Below are positions 43,980-54,580 of a DNA stretch of 64,000 nt, one piece after another. The notes beneath the pieces were generated by a model, which had not been told where the DNA came from, made no database searches, and was given only the letters and a program-made list of their open reading frames with translations. The position numbers and the translations under genes were made by a program. This DNA comes from a bacterium (GTDB lineage: Bacteria; Myxococcota_A; Bradymonadia; UBA7976; UBA1532), in the NCBI GenBank assembly GCA_030426085.1, contig JAUHYW010000041.1, positions 20,989 to 84,988 on the forward strand, read 5' to 3'. The stretch's first letter is position 1; every line of letters begins with the position of its first letter.

Positions 43980-45347
43980 CTACCACAGGTTCTGCAGGTC
44001 GATGTAGATGCCGGGGGCGAAGTCCTCCAGCGGGCTGAAGCCGAGGTCGAAGCGCACGATGAAGTTCTTGTTGACCGCGACCCGGAGCCCGCCGCCGACC
44101 CCCCAGACGAAGGCCGCGTCGTCCCCGCCGATGGCGTCGAAGTCGGCCGCCCAGTAGCCGGCGTCGAAGAACGCGATCAGGGTGATGTCGAGCAACAGCC
44201 CGAACGGGCGCGGGCTCCAGACGGTGGCCCGCAGCTCGGTCTGGTTCAGCGCCCGGGCCTTGCCCAGCACCCGGTTGGCCCGCACCCCGCGCCCCGCCCG
44301 CTGGCCGCCGAAGAAGTCGTAGAGCTGCGACCCGCCGGCCCGGGCCAGATCGCCGGTGTAGGTGTCGCCGAAGATGCCGTCGATCACCAGCCGGTCGGTG
44401 AGCACCACCCGGTTGCTGCCCAGCGGGGTGTAGCCCCGCAGGGTGACGTTGAAGCCGAGATACTCCCAATCCGAGCCGAGGAACGGCCCGCTGCCCCGCA
44501 GGCTGGCCTCGAGCCACGCCCCCTCGATGGGCGAGGGCTCGTTGTCCCGGGCGTCGAACATCACCCCCGCCTGCAAGACGCTCAAGAAGCCCTCTTCGGA
44601 GGTCCCGAACTCCCGGTCGTAGAGCGAGCCGGCGTACGAGGCGTCGTGGCCGATGTCGCCCGGCAGCACGAGCTGGCCGAAGTACGAGCCGAACGCCTCG
44701 ACCTTGAACGGGCCGGCCTCGGCCAGCGCGTAGCGCCCGTTGAGGAAGAGGTAGGGGTCGGTGATGCGCACCAGATAGAACTGGCGGATGAAGTCGTCCC
44801 GGTTCGTGGCGGGGTCGATGCTGCCGTCGGCGACGCCCGCGTCGTAGGCCTGCTCGGCCCGGGCCTCGTCGCAGTCGCCGGGGGGGACCATGCCGCAGTA
44901 GTTGCGCACCTTCGTCGACTGGAACTGCACCCGGGTCGTCAGCCGCAGCGGGGTGTCGGCCACCCGCAGCAGGTCCAGGTTGAGCCGGTGGTACTGCGAG
45001 CCGCGCAGGGTGAAGAAGATCAAGAAGCCCAGATCGGCCCGGTAGGGGGCCGTCTCGCCGTCGTACCAGTAGATGTCGCCGATGGCGCCCAGCCCGAGGC
45101 CGTCGTCGCTGTTGAAGTTGATCGCCGGCAGGGCCCCCCAGCCCCAGTCGTCCTCCTGCCAGGCCTCCTTCTCGTCCTCGGCGGGCGGCTCGCCCAGCTC
45201 GTCGACCGGGGGCGCCTTCTCCGGCGGCGTGCCCACCGGCTCACCGGCGGCGGCGGCCGGGGGCGGCTCGGCCGGCGGGTCCGACGGGGTGTCGGCCGGC
45301 GCGGCCGGGGGCGGGGACAGCAGAGCGGCGATGAGCAGAGTCAGCAT
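43980..45347 (-). CDS. Omp85/BamA-like outer-membrane barrel without POTRA domains
   Basis: A 455-residue exported protein with a short signal peptide (LTLLIAALLSPPPAAPA), then about 50 residues rich in Pro, Ala and Glu, then a beta barrel of the bacterial surface antigen (Omp85) type. Alternating strands such as LRLTTRVQFQSTKVRNY, FLSVLQAGVMFDARDNEPSP, GLLLDITLIAFFDAGYW and RVAVNKNFIVRFDLGFSP are visible; the FDARDNEPSPIEGAWLEAS turn is typical of the family. No POTRA domain is present, so it is not a full BamA or TamA. The usual aromatic C-terminal residue is Trp. It lies 54 bases downstream of the ABC-F gene on the same strand, and 7 bases from the convergent MopE-like gene. Confidence 0.8.
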   Translation of the reverse strand: MLTLLIAALLSPPPAAPADTPSDPPAEPPPAAAAGEPVGTPPEKAPPVDELGEPPAEDEKEAWQEDDWGWGALPAINFNSDDGLGLGAIGDIYWYDGETAPYRADLGFLIFFTLRGSQYHRLNLDLLRVADTPLRLTTRVQFQSTKVRNYCGMVPPGDCDEARAEQAYDAGVADGSIDPATNRDDFIRQFYLVRITDPYLFLNGRYALAEAGPFKVEAFGSYFGQLVLPGDIGHDASYAGSLYDREFGTSEEGFLSVLQAGVMFDARDNEPSPIEGAWLEASLRGSGPFLGSDWEYLGFNVTLRGYTPLGSNRVVLTDRLVIDGIFGDTYTGDLARAGGSQLYDFFGGQRAGRGVRANRVLGKARALNQTELRATVWSPRPFGLLLDITLIAFFDAGYWAADFDAIGGDDAAFVWGVGGGLRVAVNKNFIVRFDLGFSPLEDFAPGIYIDLQNLW

Positions 45348-45401
45348 GGCGACCTCGGCGCGAACGAAGCCCGTTCACAACACGGCGATTCCCGAAGGGA
45401 G

Positions 45402-46946
<1,545 letters not shown>

Positions 46947-47165
46947 GGTGGCGCACCCAGGGGCAGAGGTCGAAAGCCGGGCGGGACCCGGCGGGCGTCT
47001 CGACTTCAGGCGGGGGTGCGATCCACGGCTCACCTCGGGGCGGGTTCGGTCCCAGCATGCCGCCCGCCCCCACCCCAACGCAAGGGGGCCATCTGTTAAC
47101 GCCGTGTAATGGTGCTCGGCGCCCGGTCCTGGCTACGGTCGGTGCGGGGTTTGCGGTGACCGCCA

Positions 47166-47226
47166 AGAACCCTGCGAGCGACCCTGCCCACCGACCGCCC
47201 ATTGGTGGGCGGGGTCGCTCGGTTCT
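47166..47226. promoter_or_regulatory. Long hairpin, possible leader element of the ABC-F gene
   Basis: An 18-bp stem (47175-47192 with 47204-47221) has only one G-U pair and closes an 11-base loop. It can be extended by AGAAC (47166-47170) with GTTCT (47222-47226) past a short bulge, giving about 23 bp. The plus-strand promoter lies downstream of it, so it can only be in an RNA made leftward, toward the ABC-F gene, or in read-through. There is no U-tract on either side. Confidence 0.6.
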
Positions 47227-47254
47227 CCTTGCCCGCCACCCCGCCGAGCCCACC

Positions 47255-47283
47255 TTGACCGTCAACCGCCCGCGTCGTATAGC
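47255..47283 (+). promoter_or_regulatory. Promoter of the TPR lipoprotein gene
   Basis: TTGACC (47255-47260), 17 bases, TATAGC (47278-47283): five of six and four of six matches at ideal spacing. It is 51 bases before the start. Confidence 0.6.
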
Positions 47284-47334
47284 AGGATTGCCCGCTCGCG
47301 GGCGCGGTATCAGGTAACCGACCAAGAGGTGAGC

Positions 47335-48438
47335 ATGCGGTCGTCGCTCCGGTTCTGGCTCTCGACACTCGCCCTCGGGGCGCTGATCTCCACCGGCTGC
47401 GAGACGGGCGGCAACGCCGTCGCCGAGGGCCGCAAGGCCGCCCGCGCCGGGGACTACGCCGCCGCGCTCCAGCACTTCGACGAGGCGCTCAAGGCCGACC
47501 CCGACGACTACAACGCGCTGTGGGGCAAGGCCGACATCTACCAGCGGGAGGGCAACCTGCTCGAGCAGCAGACCCTGCTCGAGAAGCTCAACACCGAGCC
47601 GTACAAAGAGTACGCCGGGGTGGTGAAGCCGGCCCTCGAAGACAACTACCGCAAGCAGGCCGAGGCCATCATGGGGGGCAACCCCGAGAAGGCCGAGGAG
47701 CTGCTGCGCAAGGCGATCGAGCTCAACAAGAAGTCCGAGGCCAACCTCACCCTGGCCGAGGTGTTGCAGCGCAAGGGCGACGCGGCGCTGGGCAAGGCGC
47801 AGTGGAAGGAGGCCGCCGAGGCGTTCGAGGCGGCCAAGGCCCTGCGCATCAGCCGCAAGATGCGGAGCATCCTCGAGGGCAAGCTCGAGATCGCCTCGTT
47901 CAAGGTCTTCAAGGCCGAGTTCGAGCCCCGGTTCAAGACCGCCATCGGCGAGATCAACGAGAAGGGCTTCCACGTCGTGACCGAGAAGGCGGTGTATGAC
48001 CCCAAGGAGGGCATGTTCACCGTCGAGGCCATCGCCGAGCTGGGCCGCAAGGAGCCCAAGACCGACGAGGAGAAGGCCCAGGCGGCCAAGGCCGGGCTGT
48101 ACGAGGTGACCCAGGCGCTGGCCGATCTGTCGTGGAAGATGGCCGGCAAAGAGCGCCCCGAGGGGGCCATGGTCAGCTACAGCCGGGACGTGGTCGAGGT
48201 CGCCGCCCAGGGGCTCGACAAGGAGAAGCGGGAGTGGATCTACGGCTTCCGGGTCAAGCTGCCGGAGGACGCCGTGATCGAGCAGGTGCAGGTCATCGAC
48301 AAGGGCGAGTTCAAGAAGCCCACCCCCGAGGGGGCCGAGGGCGCTGAGGGGGCCGAAGGCGCTGAGGGGGCCGAGGGCGCCGAAGGGGCCGAGGGCGCGA
48401 AGCCCGACGCGGACGAGAAGCCCGCAGCGAACGAGTAG
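47335..48438 (+). CDS. TPR-type lipoprotein with EGA-repeat tail
   Basis: A 367-residue lipoprotein (lipobox ISTGC, Cys22). Tetratricopeptide-like helices cover about residues 26-170, with AARAGDYAAALQHFDEALKADPDD the clearest unit and AQWKEAAEAFEAAKAL another. A mixed alpha/beta domain follows (ASFKVFKAEFEPRF to EQVQVIDKGEF). The C-terminus is a run of Glu-Gly-Ala repeats (about residues 332-355) ending in a Lys/Asp/Glu tail. TPR lipoproteins act as scaffolds in envelope complexes; the partner is unknown. AAGAGG lies 5 bases before ATG 47335; a GTG at 47329 overlaps the SD and is unlikely. Confidence 0.82.
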   Translation: MRSSLRFWLSTLALGALISTGCETGGNAVAEGRKAARAGDYAAALQHFDEALKADPDDYNALWGKADIYQREGNLLEQQTLLEKLNTEPYKEYAGVVKPALEDNYRKQAEAIMGGNPEKAEELLRKAIELNKKSEANLTLAEVLQRKGDAALGKAQWKEAAEAFEAAKALRISRKMRSILEGKLEIASFKVFKAEFEPRFKTAIGEINEKGFHVVTEKAVYDPKEGMFTVEAIAELGRKEPKTDEEKAQAAKAGLYEVTQALADLSWKMAGKERPEGAMVSYSRDVVEVAAQGLDKEKREWIYGFRVKLPEDAVIEQVQVIDKGEFKKPTPEGAEGAEGAEGAEGAEGAEGAEGAKPDADEKPAANE

Positions 48439-48460
48439 CCACCCGCCGCCCGCGCGACCC

Positions 48461-48487
48461 GACGCCCGCGCCCCGTGCGCGGGCGTC
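48461..48487. terminator. Strong GC hairpin between convergent genes
   Basis: GACGCCCGCGC (48461-48471) pairs perfectly with GCGCGGGCGTC (48477-48487) around a 5-base loop, followed by CTGCTTTCG. It starts 22 bases after the TPR lipoprotein stop and can serve both strands. Confidence 0.7.
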
Positions 48488-48519
48488 CTGCTTTCGAAGC
48501 CCCCTGTGGGCGCGCCAGC

Positions 48520-49662
48520 TCAGAGCCCCAGCCCCCAGCGCCCGATCAGCTCGTTCATCACCTCGGTCGTGCCCCCGCCGATGGGCAGCAGGCGCGCGTC
48601 GCGGGCCAGCCGCTCGACCCGGGACTCGCGCATGTAGCCCATGCCGCCGAAGATCTGGACCGCCTCGTAGGTGACGGCCATGGCCACCTCGGCGGCGAAG
48701 TTCTTGGCCATGGCCACCTCGGCCGTCGGCGACTCGCCGGCCCGCATGCGCTCGGCGAGCGCGTAGTTCAGCGTGCGGCTGGCCAGCACCTGGGTCGCCA
48801 TGCGGGCCAGCTTGTGCTTCGTCACCTGGAACTTGCCGATGGGGCGGCCGAACGCCTCCCGCTCCCGGGCGTAGGCCAGGGCGTCGCGCAGCGCGACCTC
48901 GGCGGTGGCGTGGCCCATGAACGCCAGCGCCAGCCGCTCGCCGACGAAGTTCTGCATCAGCGCCACGAAGCCCGACCCCTCCTCGCCGACGCGGTTGGCC
49001 GCCGGCACCCGGACCCCGTCGAAGCCCAGCTCGGCGGTGTCGCTCGCCCGCCAGCCGGTCTTCTTGAGCGCCCGCGACGCGGTGAACCCGGGCATGCCCC
49101 GCTCGACCACGAAGAAGGTCAGCCCCCCATGGCGGTCGTCGCCGGTGCGGGCCAGCACCGTCACCACGTCGGCCCGCATGCCGCTGGTGATGAACAGCTT
49201 CGACCCGTCGAGGATGTAGCGCTCGCCGTCGCGCACCGCCCGGGTGCGCACCCCGGCCACGTCGCTGCCGGCGCCCGGCTCGGTGATCGCCAGGGCCGCG
49301 ATGCGCTCGCCGGCCAGCACCGGAGGCACGAAGCGCTCGATCTGCTCCGGCGTGCCCAGCTTCACGATCGGGGGCAGGGCGATGCCCAGCGATTGCAGCC
49401 CGGCGACGACCCCGGTGCTGCCGCCCTCGATCAGCGCCTCGGCCGCCACCAGCGGGCCCAGCGGATCGGCCCCGCTGCCGCCCAGCGCCTCGGGGAACCC
49501 GGCCCCCAGGATGCCGGCGGCCGCGGCCTGCCCGTACAGCGCCCGGGGGAAGGCCTCGGCCTCCTCCCACTCGTAGGCGAAGGGCGCGATCTGCTCCCGG
49601 GCGAAGCGGGCGCAGGTCTGGCGGACGAGGGCGAGATCTTCATCGAGCGGGTGTGGCTTCAT
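48520..49662 (-). CDS. Acyl-CoA dehydrogenase
   Basis: A 380-residue FAD enzyme that puts a 2,3-double bond into acyl-CoA esters. The three ACAD domains are complete: helical N-domain, middle beta domain with ALAITEPGAGSDVAG and the flavin motif YILDGSKLFITSG, and helical C-domain with EAVQIFGGMGYMRES. At the usual catalytic position the sequence reads GGGTTEV where medium-chain enzymes have YEGT, so the base is missing there; a Glu in the VGERLALA helix fits the alternative site used by long-chain and isovaleryl-CoA dehydrogenases. No beta-oxidation partners are adjacent. It is 58 bases upstream of the acidic coiled-coil gene's 3' end on the same strand. Confidence 0.93.
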   Translation of the reverse strand: MKPHPLDEDLALVRQTCARFAREQIAPFAYEWEEAEAFPRALYGQAAAAGILGAGFPEALGGSGADPLGPLVAAEALIEGGSTGVVAGLQSLGIALPPIVKLGTPEQIERFVPPVLAGERIAALAITEPGAGSDVAGVRTRAVRDGERYILDGSKLFITSGMRADVVTVLARTGDDRHGGLTFFVVERGMPGFTASRALKKTGWRASDTAELGFDGVRVPAANRVGEEGSGFVALMQNFVGERLALAFMGHATAEVALRDALAYAREREAFGRPIGKFQVTKHKLARMATQVLASRTLNYALAERMRAGESPTAEVAMAKNFAAEVAMAVTYEAVQIFGGMGYMRESRVERLARDARLLPIGGGTTEVMNELIGRWGLGL

Positions 49663-49720
49663 GGGGCCATCATCCCCGAGCCGGGCGCAGAATACACGCG
49701 GCGCGGCGCGCGGAGACGCC

Positions 49721-52700
49721 TCAGAACCGGGGGCGCCCCGGGCGGTAGCGGCGGCGGAACACGGGCAGGAAGAGGCAGCCCCCGACGACCGCCGCGGCGA
49801 GCCCGCCGAGCACCAGCCCCGCCGGCGCGATCCAGGGCGGCGGCGCGCCGACGACCCCGTAGCCCACGAGGAACAGCGCGTTGAGCAGATAGGCCGCGAT
49901 GCCCGCCATCCAGGTGGGGCGCTTGTCGCCCAGCAGGGCCACCCCGCCGGCGGCCCACAGCAGGCCGAAGATCACAAAGCCCGCCCCGACCTTGACCCCC
50001 AGCAGCGCCAGGACGACCCCCGCGACGACCCCGGCGAAGCCGATGGCCGACAGCGCCTTGGGCGGCGGGCCCATGCTCACCCGGGAGATCGCCGACTCGC
50101 CCCACACCTCGCCGCCGCCGAGGGCGCCGCGGTCGAACTCGGTCGAGGCGCCGCGGAACGCGTCGAGGGACGGGCGATGAGCCGGCGCCGGCCGCGGCTC
50201 GCGCACCGCCGGGCGGGGCGGAGCGGCGGCGGGCCGGGTCGCGGGCATCGCCGACGACGTGGCCAGCGGGTTGAAAGGATCACCGCCGCTGGACGCGCTC
50301 CAGCCGGCGGTCGCCCGATCGCGGGGCGGCTCGGCGGCGGCCTGCTGCTGGCCCCAGGCGTCCGCCGCGCGGGCCGAGTCCCAGCCGGCGGTCGAGCGAT
50401 CACGGGGCGCGGCCGCGCGGGCCTCGGCGGCGGCCTTCTGGCGGGCCCACTCGTCGGACGCCGCGCCGGGGGACCAGCCGGCGGTCGAGCGATCCTGCGG
50501 CGCGCTGGCCCGGGCCTCGGCGGCGGCCTGCTGGCGGGCCCACTCATCGGCGGCGGCCCGCTGGCGGGCGGCCTCTTCGCGGGCGCGGGCCTCGGCTTCT
50601 TCTCGGGCGCGGGCCTCGGCTTCTTCTCGGGCGCGGGCCTCGGCCTCCCGGCGGGCGTGGGCTTCGGCCTCTTCGCGGGCGCGGGCCTCGGCCTCGGCTC
50701 GCTGGCGCGCCCGATCGTCCTCTGCGGGCTCGGCGGCGCGGGCCTCGGCCTGGGCCTTGAGCCGGGCCCACTCGTCGTCCCCCTGCGCCGCGCCCTGCGC
50801 CTCGACCTGCGCCCGGCGCCGCATCCACGCCGCGTCGTCGGCCACCGACGCCCGCTGGGCCAGCGCCGCGCCCACCTGGGCCGCGGCCACCCGGGCGGCG
50901 TCAGCCCGGGCCTGCCGCTCGGCCTCCTCGGCCGCCCGCCGCTCGGCGGCCTCGGCGGCGGCCCGCTCGGCGGCCACCCGCTCCCGGGCCAGCTCCTGCT
51001 GCGCCGCCAGCTCCAGGGCCTCGCGGGCGGCGGTGTCGACCTCCTCGGCCGAGGTCGGCGAGAGGGCGTCGCTCAGCCGCCGACGATAGAGCTGAAGATA
51101 GAGCGTGCGGGTCCGCTCGGCGACGTCGCCGCCCTCGGCCATCGCCCCGGCGATCTTCTCCAGGATGGACTGGTACTCGCCGTAGACCGGCATCGCCGAG
51201 AAGCGCACCGCCGCGTCGTCGATCGCCTTGAGCGCGGCGAGGGCGAAGTGCTCCTCGGCCTCGGGGATCGCCCGCTGCATCTCGAGCCGATCGTGGGCCC
51301 GGCGGGCCATCGCCCGGAGCTGGGGCCGAGCCGCCTCGAGCCGCAGGTGGGCCACCGCCGCGATCGCGAAGATGAGGCTCAGGGCGGCGGCGTCCCCCTC
51401 GATGGCCACCCGCTCGAGCTGGGCCTCGAGCCAGGCCACCGCCGCGATGCCCACCCGGGGGTCGCCGGCGTAGCGCTCCAGCTCGGCCAGCCGCTCGCCG
51501 GGGTCGGGGTGCTGGGGCACGGTGCCCATCCAGCCCTCGAAGTCGGCCCGGGGGCTGTCGCCGTCCATCGACGACAGCGAGCTCATGCTCAGCTCGAGGA
51601 CCGAGTCGTCCGGCTCGGCCTCGGCCTCGGGCGGCGCGGGCGGGGGGGGCGCCTCGGGCGGGGCCGGCGGCTCGATGACGGTGTTCGACTCGATGACGGT
51701 GTTCGACTCGGGCGACGGCGTCTCGAGCGTAGCCGGGCTCGGCGCGGGCGGGCTCGGCGCGGGCGGGCTCGGCGCCGGCTCGTCCTCGTCGCCCCCCAGC
51801 GGGCGGGGGATGACCCCCGGGCGGGGCAGCGCGCCGGGGCGGGGCAGCGCGCCGGGTCGGGGCAGCGCGCCGGGTCGAGGCAGCGCGCCGGGTCGAGGCA
51901 GCGCGCCGGGTCGGGGCAGCGGCGCCGGCCGGGCGGGCCGCGGCGCCGGGTGGGGCGGCGACGAGGGCAGATCGACCGCCGGCACCGCCGCGGTCGCCTC
52001 GTCGTCCGCGTCGTCCACCCCGTCGAGGATGTCGTGGGCCGCCGTCGCCCCCGGGGAGGCCCCCTCGGGGTCGGTCATCAGCGAGTCGAGCCCGTCCCCG
52101 GCCAGCGTGCCCTCGCCGGCCATCGTGGCGTCGCCGTCGGCCGCGTGGTCGGTCACGTCGAGCCGGGCGATGGCGGTGTCGGGCCCCAGCAGCCCGCCGC
52201 TCTCCGGCAGCCGGGTCACCGAGGTCGCCCCGTCGATGAAGGTCGGCCCGTCGGGCGCGGCGCCTCGCCGGTCGAGCGCCGCCGCCAGCCGGGGGTCGAC
52301 CGGCAGGGTCAACAGGTCGAGCACCGTCACGTCGCCGAGCTGGGCGATGGGATACGGCACCCCGGCGCTCACCTCGCAGGCGTCGACCGTCGTGCCGTGG
52401 GGCCCGTGGGTCACGAAGTACAGCGTCTCGCCGTCGGCGTCGAAGACCAGCCCCCGGTGGTGCTCCCCGCCGCCCTCGCCGGCGATGGGCTGCACCTCGC
52501 CCCCGACCAGCCCCATCCACACCCGGCCGTCGGCGGCGTAGGCCAGCCGGCGCCCGTCGGCCGAGACCGCCGGCGACTCGATGCGCCCGTGGCTCTTGCC
52601 GAGGGGCCGCGGCTTGCGCCCGTCGAGCGGCACCGCCACGAGCTGCTGGCGGGCCCCGCCCCGGACCCGGGTCACGCAGATCACCCGTGAGCCGCCGGTC

Positions 52701-53335
52701 TCGACGAGCAGCCCCGGGCCGGGCACCACGTCGACCCCGTCGGCGACCACCGCGGTGTGCAGCCCCGGGGCCCGGTCGCCGGGGGTCGTCTCCGGCGCGC
52801 CCCGCCGGGCGGGGTCGATGACCGCCGGCACCCACCGCCCGTCGGGCGCGGTCTGAAGCAGATAGACCACCCGCCCGTCGTCGGGCACGAACGTCGGCCG
52901 GGCGCAGGCGTAGCCGTGGGGGTTGCGCACCCCGCCGACGAGCTGCTCGTCGAAGGTGCCCGAGCGCAGGTCGCAGCCGTGCACGTAGATGTCGGGGAAC
53001 GGGGCCCCGTCGAAGGCCCCTTCGAGGGCGAACCGGCGGCCGTCGGCGGCGAAGCACAGGCCCCCGACCTGCCACCGGGCGTCGATCGACTGCTGCAACC
53101 AGCGCTGGCCGGGGCGCTCGACGTCGACGAGGGCCACCCGGGCCCGGGCCCGCCCCTTGAGCGCGTCGCGGGCCCGCACGTCGACCGCGACCGCCCGGGC
53201 CGAGGGGTGCAGCGCCGCCCGCAGCGGCGCGTCCTGGGCGCTCTCGAACAGCACCCGCCGCACCCCGTCGATGAGGCGCAGGGCCACCAGCCGCGCGCCG
53301 TCGTCGTCCAGCTCTTCGAGGACCAACCAGTCCAC
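49721..53335 (-). CDS. Large protein: beta-propeller, Pro-rich hinge, coiled coil, C-terminal membrane segments
   Basis: About 1200 residues, not a recognised family. The first 360 residues form WD40/TolB-like blades (GGLCFAADGRRFALEG, SPAVSADGRRLAYAADGRVWMG, GLVFDADGETLYFVT). Then come six PRPGAL units, paired SPPAP units and a duplicated SNTVIE. The middle is helical with a HEAT/armadillo look. A charged coiled coil of EARAREEA repeats (about 830-930) and three copies of a DEWARQ...RSTAGW unit follow. Four hydrophobic segments close the protein, ending in RRRYRPGRPRF. No signal peptide is seen, so the bulk should be cytoplasmic. The start is uncertain: GTG 53335 follows GAGGTCAGGG; ATG 53386 in frame has no SD. 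Confidence 0.7.
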   Translation of the reverse strand: MDWLVLEELDDDGARLVALRLIDGVRRVLFESAQDAPLRAALHPSARAVAVDVRARDALKGRARARVALVDVERPGQRWLQQSIDARWQVGGLCFAADGRRFALEGAFDGAPFPDIYVHGCDLRSGTFDEQLVGGVRNPHGYACARPTFVPDDGRVVYLLQTAPDGRWVPAVIDPARRGAPETTPGDRAPGLHTAVVADGVDVVPGPGLLVETGGSRVICVTRVRGGARQQLVAVPLDGRKPRPLGKSHGRIESPAVSADGRRLAYAADGRVWMGLVGGEVQPIAGEGGGEHHRGLVFDADGETLYFVTHGPHGTTVDACEVSAGVPYPIAQLGDVTVLDLLTLPVDPRLAAALDRRGAAPDGPTFIDGATSVTRLPESGGLLGPDTAIARLDVTDHAADGDATMAGEGTLAGDGLDSLMTDPEGASPGATAAHDILDGVDDADDEATAAVPAVDLPSSPPHPAPRPARPAPLPRPGALPRPGALPRPGALPRPGALPRPGALPRPGVIPRPLGGDEDEPAPSPPAPSPPAPSPATLETPSPESNTVIESNTVIEPPAPPEAPPPPAPPEAEAEPDDSVLELSMSSLSSMDGDSPRADFEGWMGTVPQHPDPGERLAELERYAGDPRVGIAAVAWLEAQLERVAIEGDAAALSLIFAIAAVAHLRLEAARPQLRAMARRAHDRLEMQRAIPEAEEHFALAALKAIDDAAVRFSAMPVYGEYQSILEKIAGAMAEGGDVAERTRTLYLQLYRRRLSDALSPTSAEEVDTAAREALELAAQQELARERVAAERAAAEAAERRAAEEAERQARADAARVAAAQVGAALAQRASVADDAAWMRRRAQVEAQGAAQGDDEWARLKAQAEARAAEPAEDDRARQRAEAEARAREEAEAHARREAEARAREEAEARAREEAEARAREEAARQRAAADEWARQQAAAEARASAPQDRSTAGWSPGAASDEWARQKAAAEARAAAPRDRSTAGWDSARAADAWGQQQAAAEPPRDRATAGWSASSGGDPFNPLATSSAMPATRPAAAPPRPAVREPRPAPAHRPSLDAFRGASTEFDRGALGGGEVWGESAISRVSMGPPPKALSAIGFAGVVAGVVLALLGVKVGAGFVIFGLLWAAGGVALLGDKRPTWMAGIAAYLLNALFLVGYGVVGAPPPWIAPAGLVLGGLAAAVVGGCLFLPVFRRRYRPGRPRF

Positions 53336-53609
53336 CGGGCCCTGACCTCGAACACGTCGCCGGGCCCGCGTGGCCCGGACAGGCATTGCGGCCGCGCAGT
53401 CGCGGCCGGTGGCAGTATGCGCCGTCGGGCGCCCGCTGGCCAACAAAGCGCCCGGGGCCCGCCCGGGCCCGGGCGGCCGGAGGCGGCCGCGGTGCCCGAT
53501 GCGGGTCGATCTTGCGTCGATCGGGGCACATGTCGATCCTGCGGCGTGGCCGCGATGCCCGCGGCCGGAATTCGGGGGGGTCACCCGGGCGGGGTGATCG
53601 GGAGGCACG

Positions 53610-54557
<948 letters not shown>

Positions 54558-54580
54558 CCGGCGCCCGGCGCGGCGCGGGC

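Larger units (their letters stand above)
46947..47334. other. 388-base divergent spacer: ABC-F and TPR lipoprotein
   Basis: Contains a large hairpin (47166-47226) and a good plus-strand promoter (47255-47283), described separately. I saw no convincing minus-strand promoter; CATTAC near 47105 is at best a weak -10. Small open frames here have no SD and no recognisable product. Confidence 0.6.

Noticed and set aside
46947..47078. N-terminal extension of the ABC-F protein
   Set aside because: The added 44 residues have no ABC-F similarity and the conserved part starts at ATG 46946. A leader peptide was considered but has no SD.
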